DNA from: Psychrobacter sp. JCM 18903
Lineage (GTDB): Bacteria > Pseudomonadota > Gammaproteobacteria > Pseudomonadales > Moraxellaceae
Direction of reading: 5' to 3'
DNA: 64,000 bases
Assembly (NCBI RefSeq): GCF_000586475.1
Contig: NZ_BAWJ01000010.1
Location: 62,001 to 126,000, forward strand
A program made the position numbers and the translations under genes. The notes beneath the pieces are model-generated. The model was not told where the DNA came from. It ran no database searches and saw nothing but the letters and a program-made list of their open reading frames with translations. Below are positions 42,033 through 52,309 of this stretch, one piece after another (position 1 is the stretch's first letter; each line of letters begins with the position of its first letter).

Positions 42033-42647
42033 AGAGACATACCTGTCAATTTATTATGATTATCTGTGACTATAATAAGTAACTGTTTTCTGTACATTAG
42101 TCAACAACGATTGGTGTGCTGTTCCGACTTGCTAATTCTTTATTCCCCACCAAAACCATCAGTCTATGCGCTAAGTAGTACCAAATAACACCAATAAACC
42201 CTAATATATAAAAATACCAATGCGGTGAGACTAAGCTTGCGAAGATTTCAGATGAAGTCCATGTGTTGCCGAATAATATGCGGTAATCATAGGCGACACT
42301 GATGCAAGCTTCTCTGTAGAATACTATTTAAAAAAGTATAATGGTTATTTTGTAATAACACTTGTTTGTAATAATGCTTGAACCAGAATTTATGCGTTGC
42401 CTATAGAAGTATTAGGTCAATTAATCGCGTTTTTATTCTGTTGACTGCTCTACAGTGCCTTATCATCGCTACCTAGATGTAGAAAAATATAGAAGAAATG
42501 CATTCATTAATGAAATAAAGTAGAGGTTTATACTGATGAGCTATAGATTTATATACCAGTTAGCAGATTAGCGTATTTTTATAACCAATAGACTGCTCAA
42601 ACTTGTTAAAATAGCGCACCAATTTATTTATTGATGGACACTACGTT
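42033..42647. other. Intergenic region between the oxidase gene and guaA
   Basis: About 615 bases holding the divergent promoters of the oxidase cluster and guaA. The left part contains a gene remnant (separate entry). The rest, 42330-42647, is AT-rich and shows no coding frame or RNA gene that I recognise. Confidence 0.4.
42097..42320 (-). pseudogene. C-terminal remnant of a membrane protein
   Basis: A minus-strand frame of about 75 codons without a start codon codes for ...DYRILFGNTWTSSEIFASLVSP and HWYFYILGFIGVIWYYLAHR followed by a polar tail, then a stop. One hydrophobic helix is clear. The sequence looks protein-like rather than random, but lacks a start or N-terminus. I do not recognise the family. 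Confidence 0.4.
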
Positions 42648-44241
42648 ATGACAACTGCTGCCAACGTTCCTACTATTAAAGAAGATCGCATCTTAATTCT
42701 CGATTTTGGCTCACAGTACAGCCAGCTTATCGCCCGCCGTGTCCGTGATTCTGGGGTATTCTGTGAGATGTTCCCGTTTGATATCGATACCCAGCGCATT
42801 ATCGATTTTGGCGCAAAAGGCGTCATTTTATCTGGCGGTCCTGAGAGCGTGCACGCAGATGACAGCCCACGCATCAATGATGCCGTATTTGATCTAGGCG
42901 TACCAGTATTGGGTATCTGCTATGGTATGCAAGCGATGGCAGAGCGCTTCGGTGGTAAAGTTCATGCCAGTGATATCCATGAATTTGGCGCAGCAACCAT
43001 CAATATCGATGGCAAATCAACGCTGACTGATGGTATCGAAGACGCAGCAGCGAAGCTAAATGTGTGGATGAGTCATGGCGATAAAGTGTCGATGCCCCAC
43101 AAGGTTTCGATATCGTTGCCAGCACGCCAAGCTGTCCGATTGCAATTATGCTGATGATTCGCGCCATTATTATGGTTTGCAGTTCCATCCTGAAGTCACG
43201 CATACCGCGCAAGGTTCTGCATTACTAGGACGTTTTGTCCATGAAATCTGTGGCTGCGCCGGTAGCTGGACGCCTGATAACATCATCGATATGCGTATCG
43301 AACAACTCAAAAAGCAAATCGGTGATAAGCAAGTGTTACTTGGTTTATCTGGTGGTGTGGACAGTTCAGTCGTCGCAGCATTATTGCATAAAGCCATTGG
43401 CGACCAATTAACGTGTGTGTTTGTCGATACGGGTCTGCTGCGTCTGCACGAAGGCGACCAAGTGATGCAAATTTTTGCAGAAAACATGGGCGTAAAAGTC
43501 ATTCGTGTCGATGCTGAGGATTTATTCTTAACGGCATTGGCTGGCGAGTCTGACCCTGAAGCCAAGCGTAAAATCATTGGTAAAACCTTTATCGATGTAT
43601 TTGCTAATAGTGCGCGTGAAGTGAGCGAGCAGAGCGATGGTAAAGTCATCGAATTCTTAGCGCAAGGTACGATTTACCCAGACGTCATTGAATCAGCGAA
43701 GTCGCATCAAGGTAAAGCCCACGTGATTAAGAGCCATCATAATGTTGGCGGTTTGCCAGATGATTTGGCGTTTGAGTTGGTTGAGCCGTTACGTGATTTG
43801 TTTAAAGATGAAGTACGTAAATTGGGCATTACCCTTGGTTTACCAGCGAAGATGATTAACCGTCATCCGTTCCCAGGACCGGGTTTGGGCGTGCGTATCC
43901 TTGGTGAAGTTACCAAAGAATTCGCTGATATCTTGCGTTCTGCTGATGCTATCTTTATGGAAGAGTTAGAAAAATCAGGCTGGTATGAGAAGACTGCGCA
44001 AGCATTTGCGGTATTCCAACCGATTAAATCGGTCGGCGTGGTCGGTGATGGTCGCCGCTATGCGTGGGTGATTGCGCTACGTGCGGTTGAGACCGTAGAC
44101 TTTATGACCGCGCGCTTTGCGCATCTGCCGTATGATTTGATTGAGACGGTATCGAATCGCATTATGAATGAAATCGCTGAAGTTTCACGCGTGACTTACG
44201 ATGTATCTAGCAAGCCACCAGCGACGATTGAGTGGGAATAG
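42648..44241 (+). CDS. guaA: GMP synthase, glutamine-hydrolysing (two apparent frameshifts)
   Basis: Amidotransferase domain: [52 protein letters not shown] (catalytic Cys), and the HPE triad part in [13 protein letters not shown]. Synthase domain: [18 protein letters not shown] (P-loop), [40 protein letters not shown] and the C-terminus PPATIEWE. The frame breaks near 43092 and 43152; one base each restores [28 protein letters not shown]. About 530 residues. Its last 17 codons plus downstream DNA are repeated at 46173. Confidence 0.93.
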
Positions 44242-44457
44242 ACCGTTTAAGTATTCTAAACGGTAACGGTGTTAACCTAGCTAGATGTACAAACACGTAC
44301 TATCTGCGCTCGGTTGCCTTGTTACCATTTTAGACTACGTAAACTTATCTAAATAGCTTTTCAACTCAAATTTTTTGAATTGATATACGACTAATCGATA
44401 ATTAGATTAGTTCAATATAGCGATAAAAAAGCACTCAACTTGGTTGGGTGTTTTTTT
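44191..44457 (+). repeat. guaA 3' end and terminator, left copy of a direct repeat
   Basis: Bases 44191-44388 match 46173-46370 with no gap and nine differences in 198. The repeat includes the last 16 guaA codons, the stop and about 150 bases beyond. After a variable stretch, both copies end with the same terminator hairpin. All four sense-codon differences in the coding part are synonymous. Confidence 0.93.
44425..44457 (+). terminator. guaA terminator
   Basis: GCACTCAAC and GTTGGGTG form a hairpin followed by seven T. An identical hairpin ends the right repeat copy at 46385. Confidence 0.85.
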
Positions 44458-44610
44458 GGTTAAAACAAACAGGCAACTAAGAATCCTCTAATTTTTCATT
44501 GAACATTTGTCTTTATTATCTATAATAGTGTCAACTTTAATTGGCTATTGTTTGTTAAAGTCGAAATAAGCCTATCAATCGTTCAGTATTTAGTAAAATT
44601 AAGGGATAAG

Positions 44611-45297
44611 ATGTTTTGTAATAACTGTAATCAAGAAAATTCAAGCGAGGCAGGATTTTGTTCAAAATGTGGGCATCAGCTCTCTGACGTCCAAGCACAA
44701 ACACCGCCACCATTAACGCCAGTTAATATCTCTAAAGATGCGCAAATCCCGCAAAACCATTCAGCTTCCAGTTCTGAAAATGCCGATGCTTTATTGGCAG
44801 CTTTCGTTGGTAAAAAGTATGATGATTTCTACCGCAATAAATGGTTTAAGGACAGTGAGCCACGTTTAGAAGTCAATAAGGATGGTTCGAGCATTCACAG
44901 TTTTAATATTGCTGGACTGCTCTTGGGAACATCTTGGTTATGCTATCGTAAAATGTACCTAGTAGCCTTGTGTATTGTACTTGGCATAAATACGGTCGAT
45001 TTAATTTTAATGCATCTGCTCGGTATGGAGGCGTATAGCTCTATAGGTCAAACCAGCTTTTTTGTCGCATGGGCAGTACTGACAGGACTTTTAGGTAATT
45101 ATTTTTACTTTAGTCACAGTGTCAAAAATATAAAAAAAGTCATGAGTAATACAGCTGACCCAGCGACGGTCGAACAGGAGTTAGCGGCAAAGGGTGGTAC
45201 GTCATGGGTTGGCGCCATTGTGGGTAGCATATTATCAGTATTGCTATCTATGGGTATGTCCTATTTGTTTGCGCCTGAGTGGTATTGGTTGGTGTAG
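44611..45297 (+). CDS. Zinc-ribbon, DUF2628-like membrane protein
   Basis: Start at MFCNNCNQE, with AAGGGA seven bases upstream; the longer frame back to 44548 has no such site. N-terminal zinc ribbon (CNNC...CSKCG), a Pro/Ser-rich linker, then FNIAGLLLGTSWLCYRKMYLVAL, the pattern of DUF2628 proteins, and three further hydrophobic helices. 228 residues. It lies between the two guaA-end repeats and is followed by an unknown soluble protein. Function unknown. Confidence 0.72.
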   Translation: MFCNNCNQENSSEAGFCSKCGHQLSDVQAQTPPPLTPVNISKDAQIPQNHSASSSENADALLAAFVGKKYDDFYRNKWFKDSEPRLEVNKDGSSIHSFNIAGLLLGTSWLCYRKMYLVALCIVLGINTVDLILMHLLGMEAYSSIGQTSFFVAWAVLTGLLGNYFYFSHSVKNIKKVMSNTADPATVEQELAAKGGTSWVGAIVGSILSVLLSMGMSYLFAPEWYWLV

Positions 45298-45339
45298 TAC
45301 GTCTAATAAATAAGGTTAATCTAAGGAGGCGAGACAAAA

Positions 45340-46155
45340 GTGATGGAACCATTAAAACAAGCATATGATTTGGAACTAACGGATAAAGATCATGGGCAAG
45401 GTTGGGCTTTTGGTCGCCCAGTCGGCATCACCACGGATCAATGGCCGCGAAGCAGGATTAACGGTCTACCGATGGCGCACTTATGGACTATATTAGTGCC
45501 TGAAGCGTATCGCGTAAAAGGGAAAGATCTCGTGGCAATATCGCTTTTTCAAGCGGATGATCATGTTGAAGATAGGGTAGACGGTGTTGAAGATATGATT
45601 GCTAACCTCACTGAGGTGAATCATACAGACGCTGAGAATTTTTGGGCGTCACTGAGTCGCTATGCTAACTATCGTCACCCTCAAGAAATCTATCTTGAAG
45701 ATATTATTGGTGGTGGCTGGGCATTGATTTGGCTAACGGAAGCAGAGTTTTTTGGTGAGTCCACGCCGCTGCCTAGTAAAGAAGATGGTATATATCCAGA
45801 CTATGAAATTGAAGCGTGGAGTAGCACTTGCTTTGCCAAAGATGAACCCGCTCAGTTTATTAAGCACGTTGTCCGAATAGATGATCCTAACGTTGGCAAG
45901 ATGCTCGATGAGTGGCCAGATGAAGATGATGGAAATGCCTATATTCCGATGTTCTCTGAAAAAGGTGAGATATTAAAGCTTGATAGGTTTCATGCAAAAA
46001 GTCATTTTGGTGGTACGGCCAATCCTATTCAAGCGATGCCAGAATTTAGCCCTTTTTATATTGAGTTTGAAGAAGAGTTTGGTAATGCCAATATGGGCGG
46101 TGGTAATGGTCAAATCGATTTGTTGAATAATGAGTTTGATTGGGCGTGTGGCTAG
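45340..46155 (+). CDS. Hypothetical acidic soluble protein, weakly DUF1963-like
   Basis: 271 or 272 residues, no signal peptide or membrane segment. A GTG at 45340 and ATG at 45343 are both usable after AAGGAGG at 45323-45329; the GTG has the better spacing. Segments such as RINGLPMAHLWTILVPEAY and KSHFGGTANPIQAMPEFSPFYIEF recall YwqG/DUF1963 proteins, but the likeness is weak. The end has a Gly-rich loop (NANMGGGNGQIDLL). It is 42 bases after the zinc-ribbon gene, so the two are probably one transcript. Function not recognised. Confidence 0.6.
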   Translation: MMEPLKQAYDLELTDKDHGQGWAFGRPVGITTDQWPRSRINGLPMAHLWTILVPEAYRVKGKDLVAISLFQADDHVEDRVDGVEDMIANLTEVNHTDAENFWASLSRYANYRHPQEIYLEDIIGGGWALIWLTEAEFFGESTPLPSKEDGIYPDYEIEAWSSTCFAKDEPAQFIKHVVRIDDPNVGKMLDEWPDEDDGNAYIPMFSEKGEILKLDRFHAKSHFGGTANPIQAMPEFSPFYIEFEEEFGNANMGGGNGQIDLLNNEFDWACG

Positions 46156-46172
46156 TTGTTGATAATGCAGAA

Positions 46173-46417
46173 GTGACTTATGATGTGTCTAGCAAGCCGC
46201 CTGCGACGATTGAGTGGGAATAAACCGTTTAAGTATTCTAAACGGTAACGGTATTAACCTAGCTAGATGTACAAATACGTACTATCTGCGCTCGGTTGCC
46301 TTGTTACCATTTTAGACTACGTAAACTTACCTAAATAGCTTTTCAACTCAACTTTTTTGAATTGATATACAGCTTGTCGTCAATAAAAAAGCACTCAACT
46401 TGGTTGGGTGTTTTTTT
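46173..46417 (+). repeat. Second copy of the guaA 3' end and terminator
   Basis: Repeats 44191-44457. It still codes [16 protein letters not shown] plus stop, with only synonymous changes (stop TAA for TAG). It sits 17 bases after the stop of the hypothetical gene, with no start of its own, so it is a gene-end fragment brought by recombination. Confidence 0.93.
46385..46417 (+). terminator. Duplicated guaA-type terminator
   Basis: The same hairpin and T-run as at 44425. It ends transcription of the two-gene unit before the second TrlF-type gene. Confidence 0.85.
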
Positions 46418-46509
46418 GTGGTACTAAAACCTTATAGTTATACTATTTATATAAATAGCTTCTAATAGTGTACTATAGTTGGATTTTAATATTAATAAGG
46501 CAATGCTTT

Positions 46510-49274
46510 ATGTCAATAAATTACGATAGAGGCTCCGAGTGGAGAAAGTGGGATCTACATGTACATACACCGTCTTCAATATGTCAAAATTACGGTGGAG
46601 ATACAGATGAAGCTTGGGAAAGATATATAAGTGATTTAGAAAGTTTGCCGCAAGAGTTTTCTGTATTGGGGATTAATGATTATTTATTCATAGACGGCTA
46701 TGAAAGATTAAAGAAAGAAAAAGAAGAGAATAATAGGCTACAGAATATTGATTTATTATTGCCTGTATTAGAGTTTAGGCTTAATAATCTAGCTGGAGTT
46801 GGTTTTGGTAAGCTAGATAGAATAAACCTACATGTTATATTTTCAGATGAAATACCAGTAAATATTATAAAAGATCAATTTCTAAACACGCTTGTTCAAA
46901 GTTATATAATTAATGATGGTCGAAAATGGGAAGGAGTTGTTACTAAAGATAGCTTAGTAGAGTTAGGAGCTGAAATTAAATCAGGTATTCCTGCCGAGGA
47001 AATTAGCAAGTATGGATCTGATTTAGAAGAGGGTTTTAATAATTTGAACTTAAATCTAGAAAATATTATTCATTCCTTGAATAAAGAAAGGTTTAAAGGT
47101 AAGTATCTAATTGCCGTTGGGAAAACAGAATGGGATGCAATGAAATGGACTGATGCATCAATAGCTATTAAAAAACATATCATTAATACAGCGGACATTG
47201 TTTTCACAGCATCCGAGAGCGTAGTTAAGTTTAATAGTGCTAAAGAAAAGCTTGTTCAACAACGCGTAAATAGCCGACTTTTAGACTGTAGTGACGCTCA
47301 TGACCATTCATCCTCTCTAAATAAGGATAGGATTGGCAACTGTTTCACATGGATAAAAGCTGACCCTACTTTTGAAGGTCTTAAGCAAGTTATTTATGAA
47401 CCAGAGGAAAGAATATGTATCTCTGAAGAAAACCCATTTTTGCTATTCGATAAACCTTATTTTTCAGCTATTTCTATCGACAATGACTTGAACGTATTTG
47501 ATGGTGAAACAGATCTTACCTTTAGTAAGTGTAAAATTATTCCACTTAATCAGAATTTAGTTACAATAATTGGAGGTAGAGGTGAAGGTAAAAGTATGCT
47601 TGTTGAATACTTAGCAAGTAGTTTTGTTGATAATGAACAGTCGAAAGATGGGATTTTTAACAAGAATGGTGCAGTTAAAATTTTATATAATAAAACGAAT
47701 TCCGACTCGGAGGAAATTATTAGTTTTGACATTATAGAAGGAAAGCATCCATTAGAGTTATTTATATCAGTCAGGGTATGCTTAAGAAATATGCAGGTGA
47801 AAGTGAAGAGAAAAATAAGCTGGCTGATTCTATGAAAAAACTTGCTCGATTAAATGAGGTGAGTTTTGATGATCATTTGGATCATAAGATTATAACAAAA
47901 ATTGGTAGGTATTCTGAAGTAAAATCTACACTAGAGTATAAGAATGAAGAGGGGATTTCTACCAATTCAATGAGTTTTTTACATGAAAGAAAAGATAGAG
48001 TTCAAAGTTTTATTAATAATATTACTACTGAAGATAATAAGAAGAAGCTAAGTGAGTATGCGAGCGATTTAGAGTCTTTAAACAAAAGTAATAAAAAATT
48101 AATTAATATCAATGAGTTAGAGCGTTACTTACTAAATGCTGTTAATGATATCAATCTTAAAATCAGTAATCTAAACCTGTCTGAAGACATACCTCTTGTT
48201 GATAATAGCTCTTTTGATGCTCAACAAACTAAGATAGCACTTATTAAGTCTACAGTCAGTGAGGATATAGCTACTTCTAGCCAATCAGTTCAAGATGTTA
48301 GAAGTAGGTTTGAGATCTATAAAGGTGACTTGTCAACACTTCTGGAGGATTTTAAAGATTATCAAAGCGAATTAGATTCTATAAATTCAAAAATATTAGA
48401 AATGCAAATGTTTTCGACCGAGTTGGGAAGTATTGAACTAGATATATTTGGAGCTGGTTCAGATAGTTCTTCTTTATTAGATAAAATGGAAGAGGACTAC
48501 AAAGAACAGGCTTCTAATTTGGCTAAAAGTTGGAGTGATTTTAAAGATATAAGTCTAAGAACTGATTTTAATGATACTCAAAAGAAGTTGATGGGAAGTA
48601 TGTTAGAGGATCTTGATGCTGAAATTGTCATAGATTTCAATCCAGAGGCTTTCTATGATAAAGTTTCAGATTGTATTGATGGTTCTAAGTGGCGAATTAA
48701 GAATAATAATGAAGCAAAGGCCGAGAATTTTGGTATAAGTGATTTTAGTTCTTTTTTCGATTTTCTTCGAAGTAACTTCAAAGATATGTATGATAGAGAT
48801 GGCATTCATCAGAATGTATTGAAGGATATTTGTTTTAAAGACTTTCACCGTAGAGATTACATTAAAATATATCCAGTATTAAAATATAAGAATAAGGATT
48901 TAAATAAAGTTTCAGCTGGACAGAAAGGTACTGTGTACCTGAAAATGAAATTAGCAACCAGTGCTTTTTCGAAGCCTATAATCTTTGATCAACCAGAAGA
49001 TGATTTAGATAATGGCTTTATTGTTGAGGATTTAATAGAGCTGTTTAAAGAACTGAAAAAGTATAGACAAGTTATTATCGTTACTCATAATGCTAATTTA
49101 GTAGTTAATGCTGATGCAGAGCAAGTAATCGTAGCAACTAATGATCATGGAAAATTGAGTTACATATCTGGTAGCTTAGAAGATAGCACAATCAATTCTG
49201 AAATATGTAAAATACTCGAAGGTGGTGATAGAGCCTTCAACAATAGAAGAAGCAAGTATCAAAATGTGAAGTAG
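46510..49274 (+). CDS. Second PHP-like / SMC-like ABC ATPase (TrlF-type), one apparent frameshift
   Basis: Start at MSINYDRGSEWRKWDLHVHTP; 14 upstream codons are open but the Met at 46468 adds only a non-conserved hydrophobic stretch. PHP-like motifs: HVH at 17-19, NDY at 56-58 where the other copy has TDH, and LLDCSDAHDH. Walker A is IGGRGEGKSML. The frame breaks near 47767 in the Q-loop (LFISVRVC for FYISQGMLKKYAG), healed by one T. The C-terminal part has a long coiled coil, signature KVSAGQKGTVYLKMKLA, Walker B IIFDQPEDDLDNGF, a switch His in VTHNANLVV and the tail CKILEGGDRAF. About 920 residues. It is AT-rich and inserted after the duplicated guaA end. Confidence 0.85.
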
Positions 49275-49354
49275 TTTAGTCTTTGAAATATTGGTTACTG
49301 GTTTTTTACGTTCTTCCTATCATGATGACTGCTGTAGATTAGCGCTATCAAAGT

Positions 49355-49392
49355 AAAAAAGCAGTACCTCAAAAGAGATGCTGCCTTTTTTA
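49355..49392. terminator. Terminator between the TrlF-type gene and the convergent reductase gene
   Basis: GCAGTACCTC and GAGATGCTGC pair imperfectly between A and T runs, so it can act in both directions between convergent genes. Confidence 0.7.
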
Positions 49393-49418
49393 TAATATTT
49401 GACTGCTAAGCTAAAAAA

Positions 49419-50426
49419 TTATCCCTTCACATTCACCACATAACGCCCAACCACTTTGCTCGACATAAAGCGATTTAGGTATTCTGGCGTTTGCTCAAGT
49501 GTAATCTCTTCACCATAGCTCTCTAGATTAGGCAGCTTCATATCGGTGGCGACACGCTGCCAAATAGCTTCTTTATCAGCCAGTGGAATATACACCGAGT
49601 CGATACCCAATAATGACACCGCGCGGGTGATAAAAGGTATCACTGACATTGAAAACTCAGCGCCGCTGGCTAAACCACAACTGGTCACTGCACCACCAGA
49701 TTTGGTTTGCTTTAGCAGGTTGGGTAAGTAGTCGCCGCCAATGGTATCAATGGCATTTGCCCACAGCTCACGACCGATAGGCTTGTTACCGATTTCATTG
49801 ATGGTATCGCGATGACGCACTTCGCTCGCGCCCAATGCTTTTAAATGCTCGCTTTGCTCTGGCTTACCTGAGAAGGCAATCACCTCATAACCCAGCTGAC
49901 TCAGAATAGCGATGCTGATCGTACCGACGCCGCCTGTTGCGCCAGTTACCGCGACTGGACCATCACTGGGTTTTGCACCCATTTTTTCTAATTTTTGAAT
50001 ACTGAGTGCTGCGGTTAAGCCGCCCGTACCGTAAGTCATTGCTTCTTTTAACGTCAGCGTTTTTGGGCAGGGCAATGCCCAATCGGCAGGGATAGAGATC
50101 ATCTGACCCAGACCGCCATCCGTATCCATGCCCAAATCATAGCCAAATACCAATACTTCTTGCCCTGCGGTAAACGTGCCTGATTTGTCGCTGACGACAA
50201 CGCCTGCTGCATCGATACCGGGGGTATGTGGATATTGTTTGGTGATTCTTTTATTGCCTGATGCCGACATGGCATCTTTGAAATTTAACGAGGAATAATG
50301 CACTTCTATCAACAAGTCATTTTCTGGCAAGTCACTGACGTTGCGTTCTTGAATACTTTTGCTAAAGGTGCCGTCGGTATTTTCTTCGACGACTAAGGCT
50401 TTAAAGGTTTTATTATTAGACATCAT
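49419..50426 (-). CDS. acuI: YhdH/AcuI-type acrylyl-CoA reductase, MDR family
   Basis: 335 residues. Features of the YhdH/AcuI group: ALVVEENTDGTFSKSIQERNVSDLPENDLLIEVHYSSLNFKDAMS, TPGIDAAGVVVSDKSG, FTAGQEVLVFGYDLGMDTDGGLGQMI, the NADPH-binding AVTGATGGVGTISIAILSQLGYEV, and GGAVTSCGLASG. Members reduce acryloyl-CoA to propionyl-CoA with NADPH. No zinc ligands. The symbol follows the family; the substrate is not proven here. Confidence 0.82.
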   Translation of the reverse strand: MMSNNKTFKALVVEENTDGTFSKSIQERNVSDLPENDLLIEVHYSSLNFKDAMSASGNKRITKQYPHTPGIDAAGVVVSDKSGTFTAGQEVLVFGYDLGMDTDGGLGQMISIPADWALPCPKTLTLKEAMTYGTGGLTAALSIQKLEKMGAKPSDGPVAVTGATGGVGTISIAILSQLGYEVIAFSGKPEQSEHLKALGASEVRHRDTINEIGNKPIGRELWANAIDTIGGDYLPNLLKQTKSGGAVTSCGLASGAEFSMSVIPFITRAVSLLGIDSVYIPLADKEAIWQRVATDMKLPNLESYGEEITLEQTPEYLNRFMSSKVVGRYVVNVKG

Positions 50427-50496
50427 ATTATTCCTAGTGAGGTTATTTGGTGTGTGTCGTTATTTGCACGTACATAGATATATGTAAGACAATAAT

Positions 50497-51473
50497 TTAT
50501 GCTTTTAACAACACCTTACCATTCTTACTTGCCTGCAATTTGCCATCGACGGCCTTGACGATATCTGCCAAATCAAACGTCGCTTCAACGGGCAGTTTTA
50601 AATTGCCATCGTTAGCACGTTCGATTAGCTCATCAATCAAACGCTGTTTGTTTTCAACGCTCATTTCTTGACTGATTTTGCTGCCCCAAAAGCCTTTAAT
50701 CGTTGCTTGTTTAAAAATAATATGGGTTGGATCTAGCACCATTGGTTTGCCTGACATGATGCCAAACGATGCCAATGTGCCACCGTGACCCAGTAACGCC
50801 AGCAGATCATTACTAGACTCACCACCAATAGAATCAACCGCGGCACTGATTTTCTCATCACCAAGGATGGCTTTTACTTGGTTTTTCCAGTCGTCATCTG
50901 AGGTGTTGATATTATGTTTGATACCCAGTGCTTCTAATTCCTTGATAGCATCGTCACTTCTCACGACATTAATGGTGTTAATACCACGCGCGGCGGCTAG
51001 CATGGCGAGCGATTTGCCGACCGCGCCATTGGCAGCATTATGAATCACCCACTGACCGCTTTTTAGTGCTAAAACTCAATCAGCATCAGCGCGCTGAGTG
51101 GCATCGCAATGAGCTGCGCCGCCATTTCGTCCTCTAAGCTATCAGGCATGACAAATACCATGTCTTTTGAGGCGACAAAATACTCTGCCCATGTCGCTTG
51201 TACGCTCGCCGCCGCCACGCGCTGACCAACTTTTAAGTCTTTGACATCCTGACCGACGGCATCGATAATGCCGACCGCTTCGCTACCACCAACCGCTGGC
51301 AGCTCAGGTTTAAAGCCATATTGACCGCGAATGGTTAATAAATCATGGTTGTGGATAGAGGCGAGTATCGTTTTGACTCGGACTTCATTGGCTTTTGGTT
51401 CAGGAATAGGTGTGTCACCTAAACTGAGGACGTCAGATGGTTTACCGAAGGTACTATAAGTTGCGCTACGCAT
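50497..51473 (-). CDS. Zinc-independent NADPH:quinone reductase-like MDR protein (one apparent frameshift)
   Basis: N-terminal half MRSATYSTFGKPSDVLSLGDTPIPEPKANEVRVKTILASIHNHDLLTIRGQYG has the GroES-like fold. The frame breaks near 51066 (ALMLIEF versus LALKSGQWVIHNAANGAVGKSLAMLAA), one base missing. The NADPH-binding region and GGTLASFGIMSG follow. About 325 residues. It lies directly upstream of the AcuI-type gene on the same strand; the pair are distant paralogues. Confidence 0.82.
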
Positions 51474-51628
51474 AATTATTTCCTTTATTTATTTTTAGGT
51501 CGTGAGCAACAGTAACAAGTTTGTCTCAGTACCCTCAATGTTACTTTAGTTAAGGAATGTTATGCGTTGCACGTATCGCGTGTAGTAAAGCATAAGTAGT
51601 AATGCATGATAAGTCACAACGTGAACGT

Positions 51629-52309
51629 CTACTGAGAGGCTTTATCCTCTTCATTTATGTCGCCAACGATGACTGTAAAATCACCGTCTACCATCTCTGT
51701 GAGTAATGGCTCGCCTTTGTCATTGACGCGAAACAGACCATATTCAGCCGCTTCAAACGCCTCAGCATGACCTTCTTGAAAGAAGAACGCATTGGTCGCC
51801 AATTGCACACTGCCGTTACGGATGCGGTAATAAATGGGCAGCTCACTTTTAGTTAACTCTTCACGACTATTACTCTCTGCTAAGCGGACAAAATGCCCCA
51901 CATTATTGTCATCGATTCTCACAATGACATAACCGTCGCTTGGCTCATAAATACGAAAATCCGTATCAAGCTCGTCTAATTCTACATCTGGTTCTGAGCC
52001 TAATTCGTCTTGTGTTGAATGAGGGTGCTTTGGTCGCATGGCATCAAAAATATCGCGCTCTAGCGCATAGCTTAACGCCATATAATCACCTTGCATAAAA
52101 CCGCGCGGATCGACAGGTGCTAGCGCTAATAATACCGTTGTGCCATTACTAAGATGGTTTTCGTATTTGATGATATTCAGTGTCATCATGACCAATATCA
52201 GCGCCAATCCAAGTAAGGCAACAGTGATGGTAACAGCTCGTTTTTTTAGCCAATGGCTGGATGGTGATGCTTCATCAACGAGGCGCTTAGTCAACATTTT
52301 CTGGTTCAT
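51629..52309 (-). CDS. GDYXXLXY-domain membrane-anchored protein
   Basis: 226 residues with one N-terminal helix (RAVTITVALLGLALILVMMTL). The name-giving motif is seen as FMQGDYMALSYAL after VLLALAPVDPRG. It overlaps the start region of the DUF4401 frame end by four bases, and the whole set DUF2157 - DUF4401 - GDYXXLXY runs on the minus strand, the usual partnership. Function of the set is unknown; an envelope role is likely. Confidence 0.85.
   Translation of the reverse strand: MNQKMLTKRLVDEASPSSHWLKKRAVTITVALLGLALILVMMTLNIIKYENHLSNGTTVLLALAPVDPRGFMQGDYMALSYALERDIFDAMRPKHPHSTQDELGSEPDVELDELDTDFRIYEPSDGYVIVRIDDNNVGHFVRLAESNSREELTKSELPIYYRIRNGSVQLATNAFFFQEGHAEAFEAAEYGLFRVNDKGEPLLTEMVDGDFTVIVGDINEEDKASQ

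Noticed and set aside
42648..49418. Integrase gene for the guaA-linked block
   Set aside because: No frame shows tyrosine or serine recombinase motifs; only the four listed genes are present.
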